Assembly (NCBI RefSeq): GCF_900142195.1
Contig: NZ_FRAB01000003.1
Coordinates: forward strand, 210,098-274,097
Reading direction: 5' to 3'
Source of the DNA: Paraburkholderia terricola
GTDB taxonomy: Bacteria; Pseudomonadota; Gammaproteobacteria; Burkholderiales; Burkholderiaceae
DNA length: 64,000 nucleotides
This document shows positions 1 through 8,777 of this stretch, piece after piece; positions within the stretch are counted from its first letter, which is position 1; every line of letters begins with the position of its first letter. The position numbers were made by a program, and so were the translations under genes. The notes below the pieces were generated by a model. It did no database searches and was not told where the DNA came from. It saw only the letters and a list, made by a program, of their open reading frames with translations.

Positions 1-186
1 TTCCTCTCGACGGCCAACGCGCAGACGCTGCCGCTTCTCGTCGCCGCGCAGAACGCCACGCGCGGGCCGCAATGGTGGAACATGTCGGTGCTGATCCTGA
101 TCATGATCCTGCCGGTGATGCTGCTCACGCTCACGCTGCAGCGCTTTATCGTCAAAGGCATTCTCGTGGGGGCCGTGAAAGGATGA
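1..186 (+). CDS. ABC transporter permease, C-terminal fragment
   Basis: Only the last 61 codons are present; the gene begins before the window. The tail reads through a hydrophobic helix (MSVLILIMILPVMLLTLTL) and ends [15 protein letters not shown], the usual ending of MalG-type inner-membrane permeases of carbohydrate or glycerol-phosphate ABC importers. The stop codon overlaps the ATG of the following ATPase (ATGA), so the two are translationally coupled. Substrate cannot be read from this fragment. Confidence 0.8.
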   Translation, partial: FLSTANAQTLPLLVAAQNATRGPQWWNMSVLILIMILPVMLLTLTLQRFIVKGILVGAVKG

Positions 187-1295
187 ACGATATGCAGACG
201 CAGGCGTCACGCTCGCCACAACACGCGAACCCGGCGGGGCAGCATTCGAAAAGCGTCTCGCTGCGCAACGTCAGCAAGTTTTTCGGCGACACGCGCGTGC
301 TGCACGACTTGTCGCTCGACGTGCGCGCCGGCGAGTTTCTGGTCTTGCTCGGCGAGTCCGGCTGCGGCAAGACGACGGCGCTGCGCATCGTCGCGGGACT
401 CGAATCGGCGAGCGAGGGGAGCATTTACGTCGGCGAGAACGACGTGTCGCAGCAATTGCCGCGAGATCGCGACGTCGCGATGGTGTTTCAGTCCTACGCG
501 CTGTATCCGCATAAGACGGTGTTCGAGAACATCGCGTATCCGCTGATCGTGCGAAAGCGCGCGAAGGCCGAGATCGACGCGGCCGTGCGCGAAGTCGCGG
601 CGAGCGTGCATCTCGAACCGCAGCTCGACCGCTATCCGCGCCAGCTCTCGGGCGGGCAGCGCCAGCGCGTGGCGCTCGCGCGCGCCATTGTGCGCCGCCC
701 GGCGGCGTTTCTGATGGACGAACCGTTGTCGAATCTCGATGCGAAACTGCGCGGCCATATGCGCGCCGAACTGAAGCACATGCAGCACGAACTCGGCGTC
801 ACCACGATCTACGTCACGCATGACCAGATCGAGGCGATGACGCTGGCACACCGTGTCGCGCTGATCGACAAGGGCGTGCTGCAACAACTGGACGCCCCGG
901 CGCGGATCTATTCGGACCCGGCCAATCTGTTCGTGGCGGGTTTCATCGGCTCGCCGCCGATGAACTTCTTGCGCGGCACGCTGGCGAACAACCGCTTCGA
1001 GTCGGAAGGGCTCGCCATCGCGGCGGACGTGAACCATCAGGGGGAGGCGGTGCTCGGCGTGCGCGCGGAAGACTGCGCGCTCGTCGCCGCGGGCGAGGGC
1101 GAGTTCCGTGGCCGCATCTATTCGGTCGAGTTGATCGGCGACCATTCGCTCGTCACGGTCAACGTGGGCGAGCAACAGGTCGTCGTGAAGGTGTCGAACA
1201 TGTTTGCCGGCGAAATCGGCACCGAGGTCGGCTTGCGCGCGAACCGCGAGCGGGTTTATTTCTTCGACCAGGCTTCGGGCAAGCGTATCCGCTAG
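183..1295 (+). CDS. ABC transporter ATP-binding protein, MalK/UgpC type
   Basis: 370 aa ATPase that would energise import with the permease encoded just upstream. Motifs in order: Walker [11 protein letters not shown]-loop [13 protein letters not shown], signature LSGGQRQR, Walker [10 protein letters not shown]-loop VTHD, then a C-terminal TOBE/MalK-like domain of about 130 residues. The start chosen is the ATG overlapping the permease stop; an upstream in-frame ATG at 72 would run inside the permease gene. It belongs to the CUT1-like importer family (sugars, polyols, glycerol phosphate). The substrate-binding protein lies outside the window, so specificity is unknown. It has no evident link to the C1 genes. 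Confidence 0.85.
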   Translation: MNDMQTQASRSPQHANPAGQHSKSVSLRNVSKFFGDTRVLHDLSLDVRAGEFLVLLGESGCGKTTALRIVAGLESASEGSIYVGENDVSQQLPRDRDVAMVFQSYALYPHKTVFENIAYPLIVRKRAKAEIDAAVREVAASVHLEPQLDRYPRQLSGGQRQRVALARAIVRRPAAFLMDEPLSNLDAKLRGHMRAELKHMQHELGVTTIYVTHDQIEAMTLAHRVALIDKGVLQQLDAPARIYSDPANLFVAGFIGSPPMNFLRGTLANNRFESEGLAIAADVNHQGEAVLGVRAEDCALVAAGEGEFRGRIYSVELIGDHSLVTVNVGEQQVVVKVSNMFAGEIGTEVGLRANRERVYFFDQASGKRIR

Positions 1296-1359
1296 CGATG
1301 ACTTGCGGTTGCTCGCGCGCGTCACGCCGGAAAGCGCTTCTTTAACGCTGGCTAGCGGG

Positions 1360-2097
1360 CTACGTCGCGTTGGCCGAGTCCGGCAACGGCAACGGCGATG
1401 CGATCGCGTCCGTCTTTGCCTCCACGCTTCGGCCGGCAAGCAGCGCGGGCGCTTCTTCCAGCGAATCGATCAAGCCATCGCATGCGAGCGCCCCGACACC
1501 CTGCGCACCCGCATATCCGTAGCGCACGATGAACACCGGCAGAGCCGCCGCCCGCGCGGCCGCGACATCGACAGGCGAATCGCCGATCAGCACGCCGCCT
1601 TCGGGCTCGACGCCGAGCAGCCGGCAGGCGTGCCACAGCGGTTCGGGTGCGGGCTTCATCTGCGCGATCGAGTCGCCCGCGACGAGCGCATCCAGATAGC
1701 CGGCGAGGCCGGTCATCTCCAGCAGCGGCGCAGCGAGCGCTTCCGGCTTGTTGGTGACGCACGCGAGCCGGTAGCCGCGTTGCCGCAATGCGCGGAGCCC
1801 GGCTGCCACGCCGGGGAAAACGTCGCCGTGCCGTCCGTTGGTGTCGGCGTAGTGCCGATGGAATACCGCAAGCGCCCGCTCGATGGCGACTCGCTGATCC
1901 AACGCGGCCGCTTCGAGCGAACGCCGAACCAGGTTGGGCACGCCCTTGCCGATAAACCCGACGACCGTCGCGAACGGCAACGGCGCGGTGCCGAGTTCGC
2001 CGAGCATGCGGCTGACGGCCTCGACGATGTCCGGCGCGGTGTCGATCATCGTGCCGTCCAGATCGACCAGCACGGCCTTGCGTTGCAGGTTCGTCAT
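1360..2097 (-). CDS. gph: Phosphoglycolate phosphatase (HAD family)
   Basis: 245 aa. HAD motif I DLDGT is at residues 12-16, motif II CVTNK, the motif III Lys in QMKPAPEP, and motif IV GDSPVD. This is the Gph/CbbZ family, which dephosphorylates 2-phosphoglycolate, the product of RuBisCO oxygenation. With RuBisCO in the same window, a photorespiratory-salvage role (cbbZ) is the natural reading. It lies downstream of cbbY on the same strand (126 bp gap) and converges on the ABC ATPase. Family assignment is firm; the cbbZ role is inferred from context. Confidence 0.85.
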   Translation of the reverse strand: MTNLQRKAVLVDLDGTMIDTAPDIVEAVSRMLGELGTAPLPFATVVGFIGKGVPNLVRRSLEAAALDQRVAIERALAVFHRHYADTNGRHGDVFPGVAAGLRALRQRGYRLACVTNKPEALAAPLLEMTGLAGYLDALVAGDSIAQMKPAPEPLWHACRLLGVEPEGGVLIGDSPVDVAAARAAALPVFIVRYGYAGAQGVGALACDGLIDSLEEAPALLAGRSVEAKTDAIASPLPLPDSANAT

Positions 2098-2223
2098 CGC
2101 TATGCGCCTCGCGGTGAATGGAGCGTGTTCGATGCCTGAGCAGCGGTCGGCGCAAGGAAAGAAACGTCGCGGCTCGCTGGCATGCCGAGCGGCATGTACG
2201 GCAGCGGAGGTCTCGGACTCATC

Positions 2224-2988
2224 TCACGCCGCCTCGGACACGGCGTGACGATGCCAGCGTCGCAACGTGGCGAGGTCGACCCAGCCCGGCGTTTCATCCG
2301 GCGCGAGATGCGGAATCGGCGCATGCGGGTCGCCCAGATGAGGCAGCACGGTCAGCGCCCCGTCGAAGCATTCATGCGACGTGTATTCGCTCGGCGTCAC
2401 CACGGTGGGGACGCCCGCGGCGCGCGCGGCGGTGAGGCCGTTGACGGAGTCCTCGAACGCGATACAGTCCGCGCCCTTCAGACCAAGGCGCCGCAGCACG
2501 TCGAAATAGACATCGGGCGAGGGCTTCTTCACCCGCGTGGTGCCGGCGTCGCCAATCGCGGCAAAGCGCGCGCGCCAGTCCGTTCCCAGGGGCGCGCGCA
2601 GCAGCGCGTCCAGGTTGGCCGACGTGGTGGTCGTCGCGATCGCCAGCGGGATGCCGGCCGTGCCGGCCTCGTCGATCAGGCGCGCAATGCCCGGCCGCAG
2701 CGGCACCGCGCCGTCGCGTACCCGCTCGGCGTAATGGCGCGTCTTGATCGCGTGCACGGCGTCGATCACTTCCCTCACCCTGGCGCCGTCGGCTTCCTCC
2801 AGGTCGGCGACGCGCCAGTAGTGCATCAGGCGCTCCTTGCCGCCCGCCACGCGCAGAAGCCGCGTATAGAGCGCCTTGTCCCAGTACCAGCCGAGACCCA
2901 CCTCCGCGAACGCCGCATTGAATGCCTGCAGATGAACGGTTTCGGTATCGGCGAGCGTGCCGTCCACGTCGAAGATGAGCGCTTGCAT
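2224..2988 (-). CDS. cbbY: CbbY-type HAD sugar-bisphosphate phosphatase
   Basis: 254 aa. Motif I DVDGT at residues 7-11, followed by a CbbY-like cap with [22 protein letters not shown], then TTTTSAN (motif II), KKPSPDVY (motif III Lys) and FEDSVNGL (motif IV). CbbY is known as a xylulose-1,5-bisphosphate phosphatase that removes an inhibitory RuBisCO side product, so it is a RuBisCO housekeeping enzyme. It is first in a two-gene unit with gph and is divergent from the beta-propeller gene. It sits about 22 kb from cbbL and so is separated from the main cbb operon. Confidence 0.85.
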   Translation of the reverse strand: MQALIFDVDGTLADTETVHLQAFNAAFAEVGLGWYWDKALYTRLLRVAGGKERLMHYWRVADLEEADGARVREVIDAVHAIKTRHYAERVRDGAVPLRPGIARLIDEAGTAGIPLAIATTTTSANLDALLRAPLGTDWRARFAAIGDAGTTRVKKPSPDVYFDVLRRLGLKGADCIAFEDSVNGLTAARAAGVPTVVTPSEYTSHECFDGALTVLPHLGDPHAPIPHLAPDETPGWVDLATLRRWHRHAVSEAA

Positions 2989-3353
2989 GGTTCAGTCCTT
3001 GTCCGGCGACCGCGCAGCGATGACACTGCCCGGCCGATCACGCGAGGAAGAAAGCGAGGGGCGAGGGCCGGCGCAGCGGTGTGCCATGCCGAGCGCGCCG
3101 CTGCGTCAGTCCGTTGAAACACGCACCACGATAGCGGAGCCGAATGCCGATTTGAATTCAGAGATTCTTTGAACTCCGATAACTCATGCTTTGGGTGGAC
3201 GCGCGCGGCGCTTTTCGCGGGGTCGCCGCCCGCGTCGCGTCAATTCGGGAAATTCTCCCGCCCTTGTCCGTTGTCAAACGATCCCACAATGGGCTACTTT
3301 GCCTGGATGACGCGGGCTTTCGCGGCGCAGCGCTTTCACCACGGAGCACAACA
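2989..3353. promoter_or_regulatory. Divergent intergenic region, cbbY / beta-propeller gene
   Basis: 365 bp without a gene. A possible sigma-70 promoter for the plus-strand gene is TTGTCA (3271-3276) with an 18 bp spacer and TACTTT (3295-3300). Just upstream is a short dyad, CGGGA-AATTC-TCCCG (about 3247-3260), which could be an operator. No RNA gene is seen. The promoter call rests on sequence match only. Confidence 0.35.
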
Positions 3354-4505
3354 ATGCTGGAGACACGGTTTGCCATCACAACGCCACGACGCCGTTCGCT
3401 CGTTCTCATCGCCGCGCTCGCGGCCGCGAGCATCGCGCATGCCGCGCCGCTCGCCTATGTGACGAGCGAGAAGGCGGGCGTCGGCGTGATCGATCTGGAC
3501 CAGATGACGCTGACCCGAACCTTTCCGGTAGGCGCGGACGGCCCGCGCGGGCTGAGCCTGAACGCGGACGGCACACGGCTTCTGGTGGCCAACAAGAACA
3601 CCGGCGATCTGGCGGTGATCGACACGGCCTCGGGCGAGGTGGTGCGGCGCGTGAAGATCGGCAAAAATCCCGAGTTCGTCCGCGTGCACAACGGCTATGC
3701 GTACGTGACCTATGAGCCGGGCGAAGAGGGCGGCCCGCCGGCAGGCGGGAAGCCGGCCGACAAGGCGGGTGAAAAGCCCGCCGAAAAGCCCGCCGACAAA
3801 TCGGCCGGCACGCCAGGCGAAAAGCCGTCAGGCAAGCCCGCCGCCGACGACGACGACGACGCCAACAAGCCGCCCGCGCAAATCGCGATCATCGATATGA
3901 AGACATGGCGCATGGTGCGCTCGGTGACGAGCGGCCACGAAACCGAGGGCATCGAGTTTTCGCGCGACGGCAAGACGATACTCGTCACCAACGAAGGCGA
4001 CGATACGGTATCGGTGTACCACGCCCGCACCGGCGCGCCGATCAAGACCGTGAAGCTCGCCGCGGGCGGGCGTCCGCGCGGCATCCGTTTGTCGCCTGAC
4101 GGCAAGGACTACGTGGTCACGCTGGAATCGCTGAGCAAGCTGGTGGTGATCGATGCGCGCACGCTGAAGGTGATCAAGACGGTCGATACGAAGCTTGGGC
4201 CTTACGGCGTGGCGTTCGGCCCCGAGGGCAAGCGGCTCTTCGTCGCCGCGTCGCGCGACAAGACCTTGCAGGTTTTCGACGGGCACAGCTACGAGCATGT
4301 GGCCGACGTGCCGGTCGGCCAGCGCTGCTGGCATTTCAGCTTCACGCCCGACGGCGCGAAACTGCTGCTGGCGTGCGGCCGTTCGGATTCGGTCTATGTG
4401 CTCGATGCGCAGAGCTACCAGCCGATCAAGCAGATCGGCGAGTTGCCTCTGGCATGGGGTATCGTCACCTATCCGCATGGCGACGGCTCGATCGAATCGA
4501 AATGA
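3354..4505 (+). CDS. Secreted YVTN beta-propeller protein, PQQ-pathway associated
   Basis: 383 aa. A signal peptide (basic start, then SLVLIAALAAASIAHA) is followed by repeated blades of the type SLNADGTRLLVANKNTGDL, SRDGKTILVTNEGDDTVSV and SPDGKDYVVTLES, typical of seven-bladed YVTN propellers often linked to PQQ-dependent alcohol oxidation. Residues about 125-175 carry a low-complexity insert rich in Lys, Pro and Gly and ending in five consecutive Asp. The ATG at 3354 is chosen over an in-frame ATG at 3186 because it directly precedes the signal peptide. A periplasmic role near the PQQ enzyme or in metal/cofactor handling is inferred from neighbours only. Confidence 0.75.
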   Translation: MLETRFAITTPRRRSLVLIAALAAASIAHAAPLAYVTSEKAGVGVIDLDQMTLTRTFPVGADGPRGLSLNADGTRLLVANKNTGDLAVIDTASGEVVRRVKIGKNPEFVRVHNGYAYVTYEPGEEGGPPAGGKPADKAGEKPAEKPADKSAGTPGEKPSGKPAADDDDDANKPPAQIAIIDMKTWRMVRSVTSGHETEGIEFSRDGKTILVTNEGDDTVSVYHARTGAPIKTVKLAAGGRPRGIRLSPDGKDYVVTLESLSKLVVIDARTLKVIKTVDTKLGPYGVAFGPEGKRLFVAASRDKTLQVFDGHSYEHVADVPVGQRCWHFSFTPDGAKLLLACGRSDSVYVLDAQSYQPIKQIGELPLAWGIVTYPHGDGSIESK

Positions 4506-4522
4506 GCGAGCGCTAATCCTGC

Positions 4523-4547
4523 AATGAGCGTCCGGCGGACGCTCATT
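4523..4547. terminator. Bidirectional terminator hairpin
   Basis: A perfect 12-bp inverted repeat (AATGAGCGTCCG / CGGACGCTCATT) sits between the convergent ends of the beta-propeller gene and the TonB receptor gene, followed by TTTCT on the plus strand. Position and symmetry fit a shared terminator. Confidence 0.6.
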
Positions 4548-4555
4548 TCTCAGCG

Positions 4556-6892
4556 CTATTTCCACGCATACCGCAAACCCATCCACACGCCGCGCGGCGC
4601 GCCCGGCCCGACGAACTGCTCGTTGACCGCGCTCGCGCCGTCGAACGTATGGTTCGGTCCGTTGAAGAAATTTTCGCCGAGCGTGCCGAAGCTCGCATAG
4701 CGCTTGTCGAGCAGGTTCGTGATGCTCGCGAAAACCTGCAACTGTTTGGTCACCTGGTAAGACGTGTCCAAATCGATCAGCAGGTAGCCCGCGATCTTGC
4801 CGTTCACATCCTGATTGTTCTCGTCGCCCTGCGCATAGATGCCGCCGCGCCAGGTCAGGTTCGCGCCGACGTTCCATTTGGACGTGGCCGCGTAGTCGAG
4901 TTGCAGCTTGATCGTGTTCGCGGGAATGCCCGGAATGTGATTGCCGGACTTGACCGTGATGTTGCCGTTCGCGTCCGCGCTGGAATTGCTCGGGCTGTGT
5001 TCGGTCCACGTCGACCGGTAGGTCGCATCGACGTAGCTGTAGCTCGCGGTAACGGCGAGCGGCCCGAACTTGCTGTGCCCCGAAAGCTCGGCCCCTTGCC
5101 GGCGCGTGCGGCCCACGTTCTGAAAAAATCCCTCGGTACTCGACGCGCCGTTGCTGCTGATGAACTGGATATCGTTGTCGAGCGTGGTGCTGTAGACGGC
5201 GGCGCTCCAGGTCGTCGCCTGGCCCACGCGCCCTCGCGCGCCGATCTCGAAGGTCCTGGAGATCACCGGTTCGAGCGACGGGTCCGACACGAAGTCGTTC
5301 GGCAGCGAGCAGGGCGCGGCCGGATCGGCGCAGGCCAGTTCGATGGCGGTGGGCGAGCGCATGCCTTCGTTGTAGGTCGCATACGCGGTGAACGCGGAGC
5401 TCGGATTCCAGTTGATGCCCACGGCCGGATTGAAGCGCGAAAACGTATGGTGGCCGTTCAGTTGCGGCTGCGTGCCGCTCGAATCGCCGATGGTGGCGTC
5501 GGCCCAGTTATAGCGGCCGGCGAGCGTCAGCGACCACTGCCTGGTCAGCGACAACGTATCTTGCAGATAGATCCCATAGTTGCCGTTGTGGGTTTTCGCC
5601 GCGGTTTCCTGCGTGAAATCGCCGAGGCCGAGCGTCGCGCGTGAATCGGTGAAGGCGGCCTCTTGCGACGCGGCGACGTAGCGCGAGTTGGCAAGATCGG
5701 CCGAGACGCCCGCGACGAACTGGTTTTCCATGCCGCCCAGCTTGCCGAGCAGCGTGAGTTGCAGGCTCGCGCCATAGCTTTCCGTCGTGACCGATGATTT
5801 GTCGTTGGTCGCCTGCACGGTGTCGATATTGCCGTCGTCATCCACCGAGCCGAAGCCGCTATTCACGTTGCTGCTAAGGTTGCTGTTGCGGAAGTGCCGG
5901 TAATAGAGGTTGCCGCTCAACTCCACGTGATCGTTGAAGTAATGATCGCCCGAAAGCGTCACGTAGCCGACCTCGTTCACGTTCTGGTCGGGGTAGGTAT
6001 AAGGCTGCTTCGGGTTGCCGAGAAAGGAGCGCGGAATGGTTTGCGCGCCGTGCAGATCGTTGTCCGCGCCGCCGGCGGAGAACGACAGGGTCGTGTCGGC
6101 GTCGGTGTAGCGCAGCTTGCCGAACGCCTGGCGCACGCGGCTCGCGTTCTGTTCGGCCCAGCCGTTGTCGTTCGCCACGCTGCCCGTCACGTAGTAGTCC
6201 AGGTTGGCGCCGAGGGTGCCGCCCTGTTCGATCTGCGCGGTCTTGCGGCCCCATGAGCCCAACGCCACTTCGGCCTCGCCGCCGGGGCTGGTCTTGCCGT
6301 TCTTCGTGCTGATCGAAATGGCGCCGCCGAGCGTATTGAATCCATAGGTGGGATTCGAGCCGGGAATCAGTTGAATCGTATCGATCGCCTGCTGCGGAAT
6401 CAGGTCCCAGTTCACCACGTCGCCGAACGGCTCGTTCACGCGCACGCCGTCGACGAACACAGAGAGACCCTGCGGCGTGCCGAGCAGCGGCGACGCGGTG
6501 AAGCCACGATAGTTGATGTTCACCTGATACGGATTGCCTTGCGCGTCCGCGATATCGACGCTCGGCAGATTCTTCGCGAAGTAATCGGTGAGCGTGCTGC
6601 GATGCTGCTGGTCGAGCTCCTGCGCGCGGACCGTCTGCACGTTGGCGGGCACCTGCGAGAGCGGCGTGCCGATGCCGAGAAGCGGCGTGGTGCCCACCAC
6701 GACCACAGGCGCGAGCGTGACGTCGGCGCTCGCCTGGTCCGGCTTGGCCGCGGCGGCGGAGGCCGCCACGGCAGGCTCCGCCTGCGCCCACGCGGTGACG
6801 CTCAGACCGGCGAGCGCGCCGCCGAAACCCAGGGTCAGGCCGATGCGTCGTCGCAAGCGGACCGTGCGGCGCGAATGGAACGGCATGTTCAT
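4556..6892 (-). CDS. TonB-dependent outer-membrane receptor
   Basis: 778 aa. The signal peptide ends near AWAQA, a TonB-box-like stretch (LAPVVVVGTT) follows, then a plug domain (PSVDIADAQGNPYQVNINYRG, VDGVRVNEPFGDVVNW, NTLGGAISI) and a 22-strand-type barrel ending in an aromatic-rich strand (MGLRYAWK). Such receptors import scarce ligands using TonB energy. Its neighbours are a PQQ-linked propeller protein, a two-component system and the pqq operon, so lanthanide chelates or PQQ are plausible cargoes. That is inference: no ligand-specific residues are visible, and siderophore or other uptake is possible. Confidence 0.85.
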   Translation of the reverse strand: MNMPFHSRRTVRLRRRIGLTLGFGGALAGLSVTAWAQAEPAVAASAAAAKPDQASADVTLAPVVVVGTTPLLGIGTPLSQVPANVQTVRAQELDQQHRSTLTDYFAKNLPSVDIADAQGNPYQVNINYRGFTASPLLGTPQGLSVFVDGVRVNEPFGDVVNWDLIPQQAIDTIQLIPGSNPTYGFNTLGGAISISTKNGKTSPGGEAEVALGSWGRKTAQIEQGGTLGANLDYYVTGSVANDNGWAEQNASRVRQAFGKLRYTDADTTLSFSAGGADNDLHGAQTIPRSFLGNPKQPYTYPDQNVNEVGYVTLSGDHYFNDHVELSGNLYYRHFRNSNLSSNVNSGFGSVDDDGNIDTVQATNDKSSVTTESYGASLQLTLLGKLGGMENQFVAGVSADLANSRYVAASQEAAFTDSRATLGLGDFTQETAAKTHNGNYGIYLQDTLSLTRQWSLTLAGRYNWADATIGDSSGTQPQLNGHHTFSRFNPAVGINWNPSSAFTAYATYNEGMRSPTAIELACADPAAPCSLPNDFVSDPSLEPVISRTFEIGARGRVGQATTWSAAVYSTTLDNDIQFISSNGASSTEGFFQNVGRTRRQGAELSGHSKFGPLAVTASYSYVDATYRSTWTEHSPSNSSADANGNITVKSGNHIPGIPANTIKLQLDYAATSKWNVGANLTWRGGIYAQGDENNQDVNGKIAGYLLIDLDTSYQVTKQLQVFASITNLLDKRYASFGTLGENFFNGPNHTFDGASAVNEQFVGPGAPRGVWMGLRYAWK

Positions 6893-7107
6893 GATTTGTC
6901 TCCTGCCGGGTCGATGCGCTATCGTGATTGGCGTCGCTCATGCGGGCGATGCGTCGGGCACGTAGCGCTTTCTCATGGTGTGGAGAAAAGCTTCGCATAC
7001 CGGGGCAACGCGGGCCCGGGAGCTTTTCCCGATCTGGCGGGGAAGCGTTCCCAAATGCGTCGCCGGAATCCTCCGCGCGCAAGCGGGCTGCGTAAAATGC
7101 AAACGTG

Positions 7108-8145
7108 ATGTCAAACGATCCCTCGAATTCCGATTCCACGCATCGCACGCATCCCACGCGCCGCGCTTCGCCGCATTCGACAGTGGCGCGCGACCTTGCA
7201 TGGGTGTTCGTCGTGACGGTCGCGGCGGCCGCATGCGGCGCGCTGCTGGATGTCAGCGAACGCGCCTATCGCTGGACGCGCGGCGTGGAACGCTTTCAGC
7301 TCGACGAATTGCCGGGCACGCTCTGCGTGCTCTCGGTCGGCCTTGCGTGGTTCGCCTGGCGCCGCTATCGCGAGGCGCGTGGCGAACTGAACCGCCGCCG
7401 CGTGCTCGAGGAACAGGCCGAGCGCCTGCTCGCGGAGAACCGTCGTCTCGCCAACCAGGCCCTGCAGGCGCAGGAGTTCGAGCGCCGTCATCTCGCACGC
7501 GAACTGCACGACGAACTCGGCCAGTACCTGAACGCCATCGCGCTCGACGCGGCGCGCATCCGCGATCTGTCCGCGGCGCGCGAGCCGGAGATTCATCGCG
7601 TGTCGCTCGGTTTGATTCAGAGCGCGAGCCACGTGTACCGCCAGATCGGCGGAATGATCCGGCGTCTGCGGCCCATCGGCCTCGACGAATTCGGCTTGCC
7701 GAGCGCGCTCGAACATTGCGTCGACGGCTGGCGCGAGCGTTTGCCGGAGGCCTCGTTCTCGTTGACGATCGAAGGGGATTTCACGGGTTTGAGCGACGCG
7801 CTGACCATCACGCTCTATCGGCTCGTGCAGGAAGGGCTCACCAATGTTTCGAAGTTCGCCCGCGGCTCGCGCGTGGAGGTGTTCATGGTGCGCGCGCCAC
7901 GCGAGAGGCGGCCCGGACAGGAGGATGAGGTGATCGACGAGATCGTCGTGACGATGGCCGACGACGGCCCCGGCGCCGACCTCGCGAAGCCGCGCGGCGG
8001 ACTCGGGCTGATCGGCATGCGCGAGCGCGTCGAGGCGCTAGGCGGCGAATTTCACGTGGCGAGCAAGCCCGACGGCGGCTTTCTGTTCTGCGCGCGCGTG
8101 CCGGCTCAAGCCGGGCTGGCCGACGAGCCCGAGCCGGTGAACTGA
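7108..8145 (+). CDS. Sensor histidine kinase, NarL/HisKA_3 family
   Basis: 345 aa. Two membrane helices (about residues 30-48 and 70-85) flank a short periplasmic loop, then a coiled linker, then a HisKA_3 box ARELHDELGQYLNAI with the phospho-acceptor His near residue 134. A HATPase domain follows (DGPGADLAKPRGGLGLIGMRERVEALGG). The N-box region LYRLVQEGLTNVSKFA is intact. GTG at 7105 is an equally possible start. It converges on, and overlaps by 40 bp, the response-regulator gene on the other strand, its likely partner. Comparable kinase/NarL pairs control PQQ alcohol dehydrogenases in other bacteria (FlhSR, ErbR types); the same role here is inferred. Confidence 0.82.
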   Translation: MSNDPSNSDSTHRTHPTRRASPHSTVARDLAWVFVVTVAAAACGALLDVSERAYRWTRGVERFQLDELPGTLCVLSVGLAWFAWRRYREARGELNRRRVLEEQAERLLAENRRLANQALQAQEFERRHLARELHDELGQYLNAIALDAARIRDLSAAREPEIHRVSLGLIQSASHVYRQIGGMIRRLRPIGLDEFGLPSALEHCVDGWRERLPEASFSLTIEGDFTGLSDALTITLYRLVQEGLTNVSKFARGSRVEVFMVRAPRERRPGQEDEVIDEIVVTMADDGPGADLAKPRGGLGLIGMRERVEALGGEFHVASKPDGGFLFCARVPAQAGLADEPEPVN

Positions 8146-8777
8146 AGCCCGAGCCGGCTCGCCATTTGCGCGAGCTGCACGCCGTTGTCGGCGCCGAATT
8201 TTTGCCGGATCACCGATTGATGGTTGGCGACGGTCTTCTGGCTCAAGCCCAGTTTCTCGGCGATGCTCGGCAGCGTATAACCCTGCACCAGCAAGCGCAG
8301 CACCTCGAATTCACGCGCGGACAATTGCCGCCCCGGCGGCCCTTCGCTGAACGCGGTGCGCAGCGCGAGCGCCTGCGAGATGTCGGGGCTCAGATAGCCC
8401 GCGCGCCGCGCGACCGTGCGCACCGCTTCCACCAGCACGTCGGGCGCGCTCGCCTTGGTCACGTAGCCGAGCGCGCCGGCGTCCAGCGCGCGGCGCACGA
8501 AAATCGCTTCTTCGTGCACGCTGAAAATCAGCACGCGGGCATCGGGCACGCGGGCGAGCATCCGTCGCATTGCCTCGACGCCGCTCGCGCCCGGCAATGA
8601 CACGTCCATCACCACCACGTCGGGCCGCAGCGCGCAAAAGCGCTGATAGGCCTGCGCCGCATCCGCCGCTTCTCCGCACACGTGCACGTCGGCATTCAAT
8701 TCGAGCAGGCGGCGATAACCTTCGCGCACCACCGCGTGATCGTCGACGAGCAGAACGGAGATGCCGCCGGCTGTCAT
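8106..8777 (-). CDS. LuxR/NarL-type response regulator, last gene of the pqq operon
   Basis: 223 aa. Receiver domain with acidic pair D12-D13, phospho-acceptor D58 (VVVMDVSLPG) and Lys in GYVTKA. C-terminal LuxR helix-turn-helix LSAREFEVLRLLVQGYTLPSIAEKLGLSQKTVANH. Its ATG overlaps the pqqE stop (ATGA), so it is translated as part of the pqq operon, and its 3' end overlaps the histidine kinase gene. It probably activates C1/PQQ genes when phosphorylated by that kinase. Targets cannot be read from the sequence. Confidence 0.85.
   Translation of the reverse strand: MTAGGISVLLVDDHAVVREGYRRLLELNADVHVCGEAADAAQAYQRFCALRPDVVVMDVSLPGASGVEAMRRMLARVPDARVLIFSVHEEAIFVRRALDAGALGYVTKASAPDVLVEAVRTVARRAGYLSPDISQALALRTAFSEGPPGRQLSAREFEVLRLLVQGYTLPSIAEKLGLSQKTVANHQSVIRQKFGADNGVQLAQMASRLGLQFTGSGSSASPA

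Noticed and set aside
207..1439. Long minus-strand open frame (410 codons) opposite the ABC ATPase
   Set aside because: GC-rich antisense shadow with Arg-rich composition; the plus-strand gene has all ATPase motifs.
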